Below, piece by piece: positions 1 to 5,850 of a stretch of DNA of 14,151 nucleotides; positions within the stretch are counted from its first letter, which is position 1; each line of letters opens with the position of its first letter. The notes under the pieces are model-generated. The model saw only the letters and a list, made by a program, of their open reading frames with translations. It was not told where the DNA came from and did no database searches. The stretch comes from an uncultured Agathobacter sp. (GTDB lineage Bacteria; Bacillota; Clostridia; Lachnospirales; Lachnospiraceae), in contig CAKRDT010000036.1 of NCBI GenBank assembly GCA_934316545.1, positions 1-14,151 on the forward strand, given 5' to 3'. The translations under genes were made by a program, and so were the position numbers.

Positions 1-136
1 CAAAAATCATAGAAAGAGCCCAGCGGACATTTTCAGCAAATTCTTGATTTGGGATAACTAGTGTCAGCGTAGAAGCCTGCCACCGGGTCAGTCCAGCCGG
101 AGCACGCCACCACAGGAGTTTCGCAATCGCCTAGAA
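1..136 (-). repeat. Left copy of dispersed inverted repeat, cut by window edge
   Basis: Bases 1-136 are the reverse complement of 13992-14127: base i pairs with base 14128-i. I count four mismatches, at 54, 92, 109 and 131, all transitions, giving about 97% identity. Identity stops after 136 on the inner side. On the outer side it is cut by the window edge, while the right copy runs on for 24 more bases. The element is GC-rich in the middle, unlike the AT-rich DNA next to it. I cannot assign it to a named family. Confidence 0.9.
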
Positions 137-254
137 TTATATATGCTTTTTTCGAAATCGATATATCCGGTAATAGAAGTAGCAAGGTTGTTTCCGTGTG
201 TGTAAATAATTCCCAAAAAATAATAAATCAGTGGTACTTTCTATGAGTAAAAGG

Positions 255-260
255 TATAAT
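255..260 (+). promoter_or_regulatory. Candidate -10 box for the short-protein/DUF4160 unit
   Basis: A perfect TATAAT lies 34 bp before the first start codon (295). The hexamer 17 bp upstream (TGGTAC at 232-237) is a poor -35 match, so this rests mainly on the -10. The 118 bp between the terminal repeat and this box are AT-rich and show no gene. Confidence 0.4.
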
Positions 261-294
261 ATATTTAAGTTGGTGTGTAAAGGAGGTCTTGATT

Positions 295-435
295 ATGTTG
301 TATCCTTTTATGACATTGGAAGATAATACCGAAATTGTGCATTCGGAAAGTTATATGGAAAATGGAGTCGAGAAAGTAAGAGTGGAAATTGAAAAGCCTG
401 TAGAAGGAGGTTTTGATAATGCCTCAGGTTTTTAA
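295..435 (+). pseudogene. Short MLYPFM-type protein, probably internally deleted
   Basis: A 46-residue frame starts MLYPFMTLEDNTEIVHSE and ends GGFDNASGF. A strong AAAGGAGGT (279-287) lies 8 bp before the ATG. From memory, proteins starting MLYPFMTL..TEIVHS in clostridia are about 85-95 residues and are encoded just before DUF4160 genes; this one is about half that. The beginning and end look native, because the 3' end also carries the ribosome binding site and start of the next gene, with an overlap at 419-435. The middle seems missing, and the join lies at a Gly-Gly-Phe motif where an in-frame deletion between short repeats would be easy. It could instead be a genuine short variant. Function is unknown; the pairing resembles DUF2442/DUF4160 two-gene units. 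Confidence 0.5.
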
Positions 436-632
436 AATCGGGGCATATCTTGTGTATTTTTGGCTCAACGAAGGTATGGATAACGCAAAAGGGAAGATGT
501 ATTGCAGCCAATAATGCGTCAAAAATTCCAAAACGTAAATTACGAATTATGATGGACATCATTGAAGCGCGGCATGCAGAAATAGAACAATTGTGGTTGA
601 AAAAATTCGGAGAGATTTCGTATTATTGTTAA
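419..632 (+). pseudogene. DUF4160 family protein, frameshifted by internal deletion
   Basis: The natural start is ATG 419, 8 bp after AGAAGGAGG (402-410). It reads MPQVFKIGAYLVYFWLNEG, the typical DUF4160 N-terminus, and then runs out of frame to a stop at 512-514. The typical C-terminal half (STKVWITQKGRC, then SKIP, IIEARH and a GEISYYC end) continues in another frame to the stop at 632. The two halves meet at TCAACGAAGGT (near 463-475), which reads LNEG in one frame and STKV in the other. About 20 residues are missing against the family as I remember it, including the usual His-Val-His segment. A deletion between two copies of that short word explains both the gap and the frameshift. The gene is almost certainly non-functional; a short product from an internal ATG (450) is possible but would lack the N-terminus. 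Confidence 0.75.
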
Positions 633-690
633 ATTTGCAAAGCAACAGGCTAAGCTGGGGCAATATGGTGTTAGTAGAAAAAGGAAGAAT

Positions 691-731
691 AGGGCAGATC
701 GGATAGAAATATTTGATCTGCCCTGTTTTAC
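691..731 (+). terminator. Rho-independent terminator after the DUF4160 remnant
   Basis: AGGGCAGATC (691-700) pairs perfectly with GATCTGCCCT (715-724) around a 14-nt AT-rich loop and is followed by GTTTTACGTTTT. It lies 59 bp past the DUF4160 stop and separates that unit from the sugar operon. Confidence 0.85.
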
Positions 732-753
732 GTTTTAAATGGAAAATGAAGAG

Positions 754-767
754 TGTGACCGGTTACA
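754..767. promoter_or_regulatory. LacI/cre-like operator, distal copy (O1)
   Basis: TGTGACCGGTTACA is a near-perfect palindrome. It fits the LacI-family/CcpA cre pattern TGWAANCGNTNWCA at 13 of 14 positions. It lies 135 bp upstream of the second copy (889), a spacing that could allow a repressor loop. The matching half GGTTACA is identical to that of the 889 site, which supports a common regulator. Confidence 0.55.
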
Positions 768-851
768 TCGTGAAAAATAACAAAAACAGGGCTGTGTACA
801 GATGAAAATCGATATAAATATATGCAATGTGACGAAAACAAATCAGGTATA

Positions 852-880
852 TTGACATAAATTGTACATAAGAATATAAT
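852..880 (+). promoter_or_regulatory. Consensus sigma-A promoter for the LacI regulator and sugar operon
   Basis: TTGACA (852-857) and TATAAT (875-880) are both perfect consensus hexamers with the ideal 17-bp spacer. Transcription should start near 887, just before the operator at 889-902, so a bound repressor would block initiation. No other promoter of similar quality is visible before the operon genes. Confidence 0.85.
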
Positions 881-888
881 GCAATCAA

Positions 889-902
889 TGAAAACGGTTA
901 CA
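889..902. promoter_or_regulatory. LacI/cre-like operator at the transcription start (O2)
   Basis: TGAAAACGGTTACA fits TGWAANCGNTNWCA at every position. It lies 9 bp after the -10 box and just before the ribosome binding site of the regulator gene. That position suits autorepression by the LacI protein encoded next, or catabolite repression by CcpA; the sequence alone cannot separate these. Confidence 0.7.
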
Positions 903-912
903 TAAGGAGGGG

Positions 913-1929
913 TTGACAATCGATAAAAATATTACCATATCAGATATAGCAGAGAGGGCTGGTGTATCCAAAGCGACGGTATCCAGAGTGTTGAACTCTC
1001 CGGACATTGTAGAAGAACATACGAGGGAAAATGTCAACCGGATTATGAAAGAGTTGCACTATACACCTTCCCAGACGGCGAGAAACCTTTCTATGAAGAG
1101 TTCCTCAACCGTGGGGGTAATTGTACCGGAAATCAGTAACACGTTTTTTGGAGAATTGTTTTCCGGGGTAGAGGAAGTGACCAAGAAACATAATTTATCT
1201 TTACTTTATTCCGGCAACGATAACGAGCAGGATGCCGATTATAAGGCACTTGATATGATGAAGATGCAGAGGGTCAGAGGCTTGCTGTATATTCCGGCCG
1301 TGAACTATGCAGCACTAGGTATTCTTGATAAGCTGCAGAGAAAGTTGGATCGATTGAATTGCCCGATCGTGTGTATGGATCGAGATATTGGTCTTCGATG
1401 CGATATTGTCCATTTTGATGATCAGAGTGCAGTCCGTAAGGCGGTACTTGCTTTGGCAAATGAAGGGCATCGTAAGATTGCAATTATCATAGGTGAGGAA
1501 GAGAATATTCTTTCTGCCCAGCGTTTTGAAGGATATCTGGAAGGTCTCAGGCAGGCAGGAATTCCGCTTGATGAGCAGCTTGTATTGCGTGGATCCTATA
1601 CACGGGTGTCAGGATATCTGGTGACTAAGAAACTACTTGAACAGGAAAATCAGCCAACGGCCGTCATTACATGTAACAATCTGTTGAGTAAAGGATATTT
1701 GCAGGCCGTGTGTGAGTATACACATGGTAAAACCGATCGATATACGCATATTGGTCTGGATGAGATTGATATGATGCAATATCTTGGAATCCCATATAAT
1801 TGCATTCAGCGTGATGCTTATGAATTAGGCCGGTCGGCAGCTGAATTACTGATGAAGAGGCTTGAACAGCCGGATGAAGCATATCAGCATATGATATTGA
1901 GTTCTCCGTTAATTCATCAGACGTTCTAG
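913..1929 (+). CDS. LacI-family transcriptional regulator of the sugar operon
   Basis: A 338-residue protein of normal LacI length. The N-terminal helix-turn-helix is at about residues 9-28 (ISDIAERAGVSKATVSRVLN), followed by the hinge region YTPSQTARNLS. The rest is a periplasmic-binding-protein-like effector domain, with VGVIVPEISNTFFGELFSGVE at its start. It should bind LacI-type palindromes and release them on binding a sugar. Three such palindromes lie around the gene (754, 889, 1993), so it probably controls itself and the operon downstream. The effector may be the imported sugar, perhaps D-allulose as for the PsiR repressor of Agrobacterium; that is inference from context. The start is odd: TTG at 913 lies only 2 bp after AAGGAGG (904-910), closer than usual. 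No better ATG/GTG/TTG precedes the helix-turn-helix. Confidence 0.93.
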   Translation: MTIDKNITISDIAERAGVSKATVSRVLNSPDIVEEHTRENVNRIMKELHYTPSQTARNLSMKSSSTVGVIVPEISNTFFGELFSGVEEVTKKHNLSLLYSGNDNEQDADYKALDMMKMQRVRGLLYIPAVNYAALGILDKLQRKLDRLNCPIVCMDRDIGLRCDIVHFDDQSAVRKAVLALANEGHRKIAIIIGEEENILSAQRFEGYLEGLRQAGIPLDEQLVLRGSYTRVSGYLVTKKLLEQENQPTAVITCNNLLSKGYLQAVCEYTHGKTDRYTHIGLDEIDMMQYLGIPYNCIQRDAYELGRSAAELLMKRLEQPDEAYQHMILSSPLIHQTF

Positions 1930-1940
1930 TTTATAAAAGA

Positions 1941-1982
1941 GTGATTGTGTGTTGCTCATAAAATACGCAATCACTTACTTAT
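1941..1982 (+). terminator. Hairpin after the regulator gene, weak or partial terminator
   Basis: GTGATTGTGTGT (1941-1952) pairs with ATACGCAATCAC (1963-1974) through 12 pairs, two of them G-U, with a 10-nt loop. The tail TTACTTATT is only partly T-rich. Partial termination here would make the regulator mRNA more abundant than the operon mRNA, or mark a separate operon promoter that I cannot recognise. Confidence 0.5.
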
Positions 1983-1992
1983 TACAAAACAA

Positions 1993-2006
1993 TGAAAGCG
2001 GTTTCA
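1993..2006. promoter_or_regulatory. LacI/cre-like operator before the rpiB-like gene (O3)
   Basis: TGAAAGCGGTTTCA fits the LacI/cre pattern completely; with flanking bases (1992-2007) it reads ATGAAAGCGGTTTCAT. It lies 24 bp before the rpiB-like start codon. It could act as a roadblock or as the operator of an internal promoter. Its first ATG is in frame with the downstream gene, but the ribosome binding site favours the later ATG at 2031. Confidence 0.75.
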
Positions 2007-2030
2007 TTAAAGGAAAGGAAGGTAAAACAT

Positions 2031-2504
2031 ATGAAATTAGCAATGGGATGTGATCCTGCAGCGTACCGGTTTTATCAGAAACTGATAGCGAGAATGAAAG
2101 ACGAAGGGTATGACATTATTGACACAGGATGCGAGTCGGAACACGAAGCGGATGGAGGAAAATATGCAGAGATAGCAGAAATTGTTTCGAATAAAGTGGT
2201 GAGCAAAGAATGCGATTATGGAATTCTTATTTGTGGCACCGGTCAGGGGATGGCGATGGCAGCCAACAAGATTCCGGGAATCCGTGCAGTGCTTTGCTAC
2301 GATGTATTTCCGGCAGTTCTCAGCAAGAACGACAATAATGGAAATGTTTTGTGTACCGGAGCATGGTTTATGGAGAAGAAGGGAATTGATTTTACCATGG
2401 CAATGATCCACGCGTGGTTATTTTCGGGCTATACAGGAACTCATGAAGATGGCATGCAGGCGCTTAGCCGCCTTGATCATAAAAAATACCAGGAGGTGAT
2501 GTAA
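2031..2504 (+). CDS. RpiB/LacAB-family sugar-phosphate isomerase
   Basis: A 157-residue cytosolic enzyme of the usual RpiB size. The family interconverts aldose and ketose phosphates (ribose 5-P/ribulose 5-P; in E. coli RpiB also allose 6-P/allulose 6-P). Visible family marks are the N-terminal GCD motif, ICGTGQGMAMAANKIPGIRAV with the catalytic Cys at about residue 68, and NDNNGNVLCTG. The usual GxDH histidine is proline here (GCDPAAYRF), which argues against plain ribose-5-phosphate isomerase and for another substrate; erythritol-pathway RpiB relatives also vary at this place. Start ATG 2031 was chosen because AAAGGAAGG (2014-2022) lies 8 bp upstream; the in-frame ATG at 1992 lies in the operator. 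It is followed after 1 bp by the SIS gene. An allose/allulose 6-phosphate role would fit the operon but is inference. Confidence 0.85.
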   Translation: MKLAMGCDPAAYRFYQKLIARMKDEGYDIIDTGCESEHEADGGKYAEIAEIVSNKVVSKECDYGILICGTGQGMAMAANKIPGIRAVLCYDVFPAVLSKNDNNGNVLCTGAWFMEKKGIDFTMAMIHAWLFSGYTGTHEDGMQALSRLDHKKYQEVM

Positions 2505-2505
2505 C

Positions 2506-3078
2506 ATGGATCGTTTTCAGGAATTATCAAAGATTGCATTAGATGAGTTATCAGAAGTCTTTGCAAGAATGAGTGATGAAAACGTCAGGGAACTATTGGA
2601 GGAAATCAAGAAAGCGGATCGCATTTTTCTGCTTGGAGCAGGGAGAGAGGGACTCTCAACGAGAGAGTTTGCAATGCGGCTGATGCATTTGGGGAAGGAA
2701 TCTCATTGGATATGGGATGATACCACCCCGTCGATGGGCAAAGGCGATTTGTTCATCTGTGCATGCGGAAGCGCAGACGTGGCACATGAAAATATACTTT
2801 GTGACAATGCAAAGAAAACCGGTGCGACAATTCTTCTGATTACGCCATCTGCGAAGGGACATATTTTGGAGATTGCAGATAAGGTGATTCGGATTCCGGC
2901 AACGGCTTATAAGGCGGTATATAATTCGGAGGCTGAATATGTACCGACGGTTCAGATGATGGGCAATCAGTTTGAACAGGCATTACTTGTATTTTTTGAT
3001 GTAATTGTAATGATGCTTAGTGAAGAAATGGGAATTTCCAAAGAAGAGATGGAATCCCGTCACAGAAATATTGAGTAG
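2506..3078 (+). CDS. SIS-domain 6-phospho-3-hexuloisomerase-like protein (HxlB family)
   Basis: A 190-residue single SIS-domain protein, the length of 6-phospho-3-hexuloisomerase (PHI/HxlB). The phosphosugar-binding start is FLLGAGREGLSTREFAMRLM (about residues 41-60). It continues with DDTTPSMGKGDLFICACGS and ends ESRHRNIE, like the PHI terminus. PHI converts D-arabino-hex-3-ulose 6-phosphate to fructose 6-phosphate, normally beside hexulose-phosphate synthase (HxlA) in formaldehyde fixation. No HxlA is present here, so a role with another 3-keto or rare-sugar phosphate is likely. The gene is coupled to the previous one: its extended ribosome binding site AGGAGGTGAT (2491-2500) lies inside the rpiB-like gene, and 1 bp separates stop and start. 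Substrate is unproven. Confidence 0.85.
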   Translation: MDRFQELSKIALDELSEVFARMSDENVRELLEEIKKADRIFLLGAGREGLSTREFAMRLMHLGKESHWIWDDTTPSMGKGDLFICACGSADVAHENILCDNAKKTGATILLITPSAKGHILEIADKVIRIPATAYKAVYNSEAEYVPTVQMMGNQFEQALLVFFDVIVMMLSEEMGISKEEMESRHRNIE

Positions 3079-3100
3079 ATTGTCAAAGGGGGACAAAAAT

Positions 3101-4198
3101 ATGGCAAAAAAATTATTGGCAATGGTTTTGGGATTAACAATGATGATTGGTGCTGCGGGATGTTCAGCGGTTGATACAGGATCGGGAAGCGGTAGCACAA
3201 AGTCCGATACGCAGGTAAGCGTGAGCGCAGATTTATTAGATGCAACACAGTATAAATCAGATAAAGATGCAGCAGACTGGACGATCGCAGTTGTTGTAAA
3301 AGACGGAACGTCCGATTGGTTTAAGCGTATGCAGGTCGGAGTTGATGAGTTTGGACAGACAAAGACGGTCAATGTTATCCAGAAAGGACCGGCTAATGCA
3401 GATGCAGCGTCTCAGGTTCAGTTAGTGGAAGATATGATTAATCAGGGAGTCGATGCGCTTTGTATTGTTCCAATCGATCCGGGCGCACTTGAGTCTGTCT
3501 TACAGAAGGCAATGGAAAAGGGTATTGTTGTGATCAGCCATGAAGCTTCTGACCTTAAGAATACATTATATGATGTAGAAGCATTTACTGCAGAAGACTT
3601 TGGTAACACAATGATGCAGGAACTGGCAAAAGCAATGGGAGAAAAGGGACAGTATGCGCAGATGGTTGCTTACACGACATCGACAACCCATATGGAGTAT
3701 TCCAATGCGGAGTATGCATACCAGCAGGCAAATTATCCTGATATGTCGTTAATTAATGATACCGTACCATCTGCCGAGTCATCAGAAAAAGTCGATACGG
3801 CATACGAGAAGGCTAAGGAATTATTAAAAGCAAATCCGGAATTGGCAGGATTTACCGGTGCAGCTTCCGTCGATATCTTAGGTGAAGCACAGGCAACGGA
3901 AGAATTAGGCCTTACAGATAAGGTGTCAATTGTAGGCGTTGGTACACCAAATGCTACAAGAGAGTATGTAAAGAATGGAACCATTGATGCAGTATGCCTG
4001 TGGGATCCGGCATCAGCAGGTTATGCAATGTGTGATCTGGCCTATAAGATATTAGCAGGTGAAGAAGTGAAAGAAGGCATTGATCTTGGTCAGGACGGAT
4101 ATGAAAGCGTAACCATTCAGGAAGGTGCAAATCGTTGTGTATTAGGAAATGCTCCGTTAATTTTAAATACGGACAATATTGACGACTATGACTTCTAA
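3101..4198 (+). CDS. Sugar ABC transporter substrate-binding lipoprotein
   Basis: A 365-residue extracytoplasmic sugar receptor of the Peripla_BP_4 (ribose/rhamnose/AI-2, RbsB-RhaS-LsrB) type. The start has a positively charged n-region (MAKK), a hydrophobic stretch and a lipobox-like AAGC with the lipidated Cys at residue 21. A Ser/Gly/Thr-rich linker follows, and the two-lobe fold begins near DWTIAVVV. VGVGTPNATREYVKNGTIDA followed by LWDP resembles the C-lobe of RhaS and LsrB proteins. The start ATG 3101 follows AAAGGGGGA (3085-3092) by 8 bp; a longer in-frame start at 3020 would bury the signal peptide and overlap the SIS gene. It lies 22 bp after the SIS gene and delivers substrate to the ATPase/permease genes downstream. 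From the operon the ligand is probably D-allulose or a related hexose. Confidence 0.93.
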   Translation: MAKKLLAMVLGLTMMIGAAGCSAVDTGSGSGSTKSDTQVSVSADLLDATQYKSDKDAADWTIAVVVKDGTSDWFKRMQVGVDEFGQTKTVNVIQKGPANADAASQVQLVEDMINQGVDALCIVPIDPGALESVLQKAMEKGIVVISHEASDLKNTLYDVEAFTAEDFGNTMMQELAKAMGEKGQYAQMVAYTTSTTHMEYSNAEYAYQQANYPDMSLINDTVPSAESSEKVDTAYEKAKELLKANPELAGFTGAASVDILGEAQATEELGLTDKVSIVGVGTPNATREYVKNGTIDAVCLWDPASAGYAMCDLAYKILAGEEVKEGIDLGQDGYESVTIQEGANRCVLGNAPLILNTDNIDDYDF

Positions 4199-4236
4199 AT
4201 TTTAGAGTCGATTTAAAACTCCTTATAAATCTTGAC

Positions 4237-4311
4237 GGAAATCCGGATATGTGAAGCAGTTAAAATGAGTTTCACAGCGTCTGCGATGAAGCTGGAAGTA
4301 TCCGGATTTCC
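4237..4311 (+). ncRNA. Structured mRNA element between receptor and ATPase genes
   Basis: GGAAATCCGGATA (4237-4249) pairs perfectly with TATCCGGATTTCC (4299-4311). Inside it TGTGAA (4250-4255) pairs with TTCACA (4271-4276), and CAGC/GCTG (4275-4278/4291-4294) offers a second small hairpin, giving a branched fold. There is no T-tract after it, so it is not a classical terminator. In many binding-protein operons a stable hairpin at this place protects the receptor mRNA from 3' decay and gives excess receptor over transporter; that role is inference. The gap of 149 bp holds no other gene. Confidence 0.7.
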
Positions 4312-4347
4312 TGTAAATGAATAATGTTTGAAAGAGAGTGAAGACCA

Positions 4348-5835
4348 ATGTCAGAAAATATTTTGTGTGTGAAGAATATCAAGAAATCATTTGGCGGTGT
4401 ACATGCATTAAAAGGTGTTGATCTGACCATTAAAAGAGGAGAGACACATTGTCTTGCCGGTGAGAACGGATGTGGAAAATCAACAATTATAAAAGTGATT
4501 TCCGGGTTTTATAAACCGGATGAAGGAACCATTGAAATTGATGGAAAAGAATATACAAATATGTCTACAGCAGATGCGATTGCAGCAGGCATTCAGGTAA
4601 TCTATCAGGATTTTTCGATTTTCCCGAATCTCACAGTAATGGAGAACTTGGCATTTAATCAGGTATTAGCGGAAAAGAAAAAATTTGTTAATAAGAAAGA
4701 ATTCCGAAAGATAGCCGAAGAGGCTGTCAAAAAAATTAATTTCGATGTAGATCTTGACGCAAGAGTGGAGACACTGCCCGTTGCAGATAAACAGCTGATT
4801 GCAATTTCAAGAGCTCTGCTCCATAATGCAAAACTCATAATCATGGATGAGCCGACAACCGCACTGACCAAAAGAGAGGTAACGCGTCTGTTTGGAATCA
4901 TTGAAGAATTAAAAAAAGAAGGCATTACAATTTTATTTGTTTCTCATAAATTGGATGAGGTATTTGAAATCTCTGACAGCATTACCATTCTCAGAAGTGG
5001 ACAGAATGTGCACCATTGCCCGGCGAGTGAGATGACAGAAGAGAAATTTACCTATTATATGACTGGAAGAAATATCGATACTTCAGCAGTGAAAGAGGTA
5101 AAAGATTTTTCGAAAGCTGAAAAAGTGCTGGAAGTGAAAGACTTATCCGCAAAGGGATTTGAACATGTAAGTTTTGATCTGCATGCAGGAGAAATTCTAG
5201 GAGTTGCAGGACAGCTTGGATCCGGACGTACGGAACTGAGCCTTGCATTGTTTGGCATGTTGAAACCAACGGGAGGCAGTATTTGTATTTCGGGCAGAGA
5301 GGTGCAACTGAAAAATGTGGCAGAGGCGCAGAAACATGGTATCGCGCTGGTTCCGGAGGATCGATTGACGGAAGGTTTATTCCTGCCACAGCCTATCTAT
5401 AAAAATATTGCAGTAACCAGTCTGAAAGAACTGTCCGGCGTGTTGGGAAGCGTGAAGGAATCTGCACAAAAAGAGCTGTCTGAACATTGGGTGAAAGAAA
5501 TCGGAGTTGCGACGAAGGATCATACGCTTCCGGTTCAGACACTTTCCGGAGGAAATCAGCAGAAAGTGGTTCTTGCAAGATGGCTGGCAACACATCCTAA
5601 GATCCTGATTTTGAATGGTCCAACGGTTGGTGTGGATATTGGCGCAAAGTATGATATCCATAAATTGTTGCGTGAACTGGTAAAACAGGGCATGGCGGTG
5701 CTGGTTGTATCAGATGATGTGGCAGAGATTACAGCGTTATGTGATCGCGCACTGATCATGAAAGCAGGAAGCATGACCGGAGAGTTTATCGGTGAAGATC
5801 TTACAGATGATAATCTGTATAAGTCTACAATATAG
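4348..5835 (+). CDS. Sugar ABC transporter ATP-binding protein (RbsA/LsrA-type, two ABC domains)
   Basis: A 495-residue fused double ATPase, the standard size for RbsA/XylG/AraG/LsrA. It powers import through the two permeases encoded next. Domain 1 has a good Walker A (GENGCGKST, residues 38-46) and Walker B (LIIMDEPTTAL, D167/E168) but a degenerate signature (LPVADKQ, about 143-149). Domain 2 has a perfect signature (LSGGNQQKV, 399-407), a degenerate Walker A (GQLGSGRT, 288-295), and a Walker B reading LILNGPTVGVDIG. The usual Asp-Glu is Asn423-Gly424. So only the composite site made from domain-1 Walker motifs and the domain-2 signature looks able to hydrolyse ATP. Some RbsA relatives, as I recall, share the NGPTVG form. 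The nearest ribosome-binding sequence before ATG 4348 is GAAAGAGAGTGAAG, only moderate. Confidence 0.95.
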   Translation: MSENILCVKNIKKSFGGVHALKGVDLTIKRGETHCLAGENGCGKSTIIKVISGFYKPDEGTIEIDGKEYTNMSTADAIAAGIQVIYQDFSIFPNLTVMENLAFNQVLAEKKKFVNKKEFRKIAEEAVKKINFDVDLDARVETLPVADKQLIAISRALLHNAKLIIMDEPTTALTKREVTRLFGIIEELKKEGITILFVSHKLDEVFEISDSITILRSGQNVHHCPASEMTEEKFTYYMTGRNIDTSAVKEVKDFSKAEKVLEVKDLSAKGFEHVSFDLHAGEILGVAGQLGSGRTELSLALFGMLKPTGGSICISGREVQLKNVAEAQKHGIALVPEDRLTEGLFLPQPIYKNIAVTSLKELSGVLGSVKESAQKELSEHWVKEIGVATKDHTLPVQTLSGGNQQKVVLARWLATHPKILILNGPTVGVDIGAKYDIHKLLRELVKQGMAVLVVSDDVAEITALCDRALIMKAGSMTGEFIGEDLTDDNLYKSTI

Positions 5836-5850
5836 GAGAGGAGTGGAAAG

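Noticed and set aside
2037..2411. Reverse-strand open frame of 124 codons opposite the rpiB-like gene
   Set aside because: Shadow of a well-supported forward gene; no family features.
3020..3100. Upstream in-frame start for the sugar receptor
   Set aside because: It would add 27 residues before the lipoprotein signal, overlap the SIS gene and lack a ribosome binding site.
4237..4311. Terminator between receptor and ATPase genes
   Set aside because: The stem is strong but no T-tract follows, and the genes downstream have no obvious promoter of their own.
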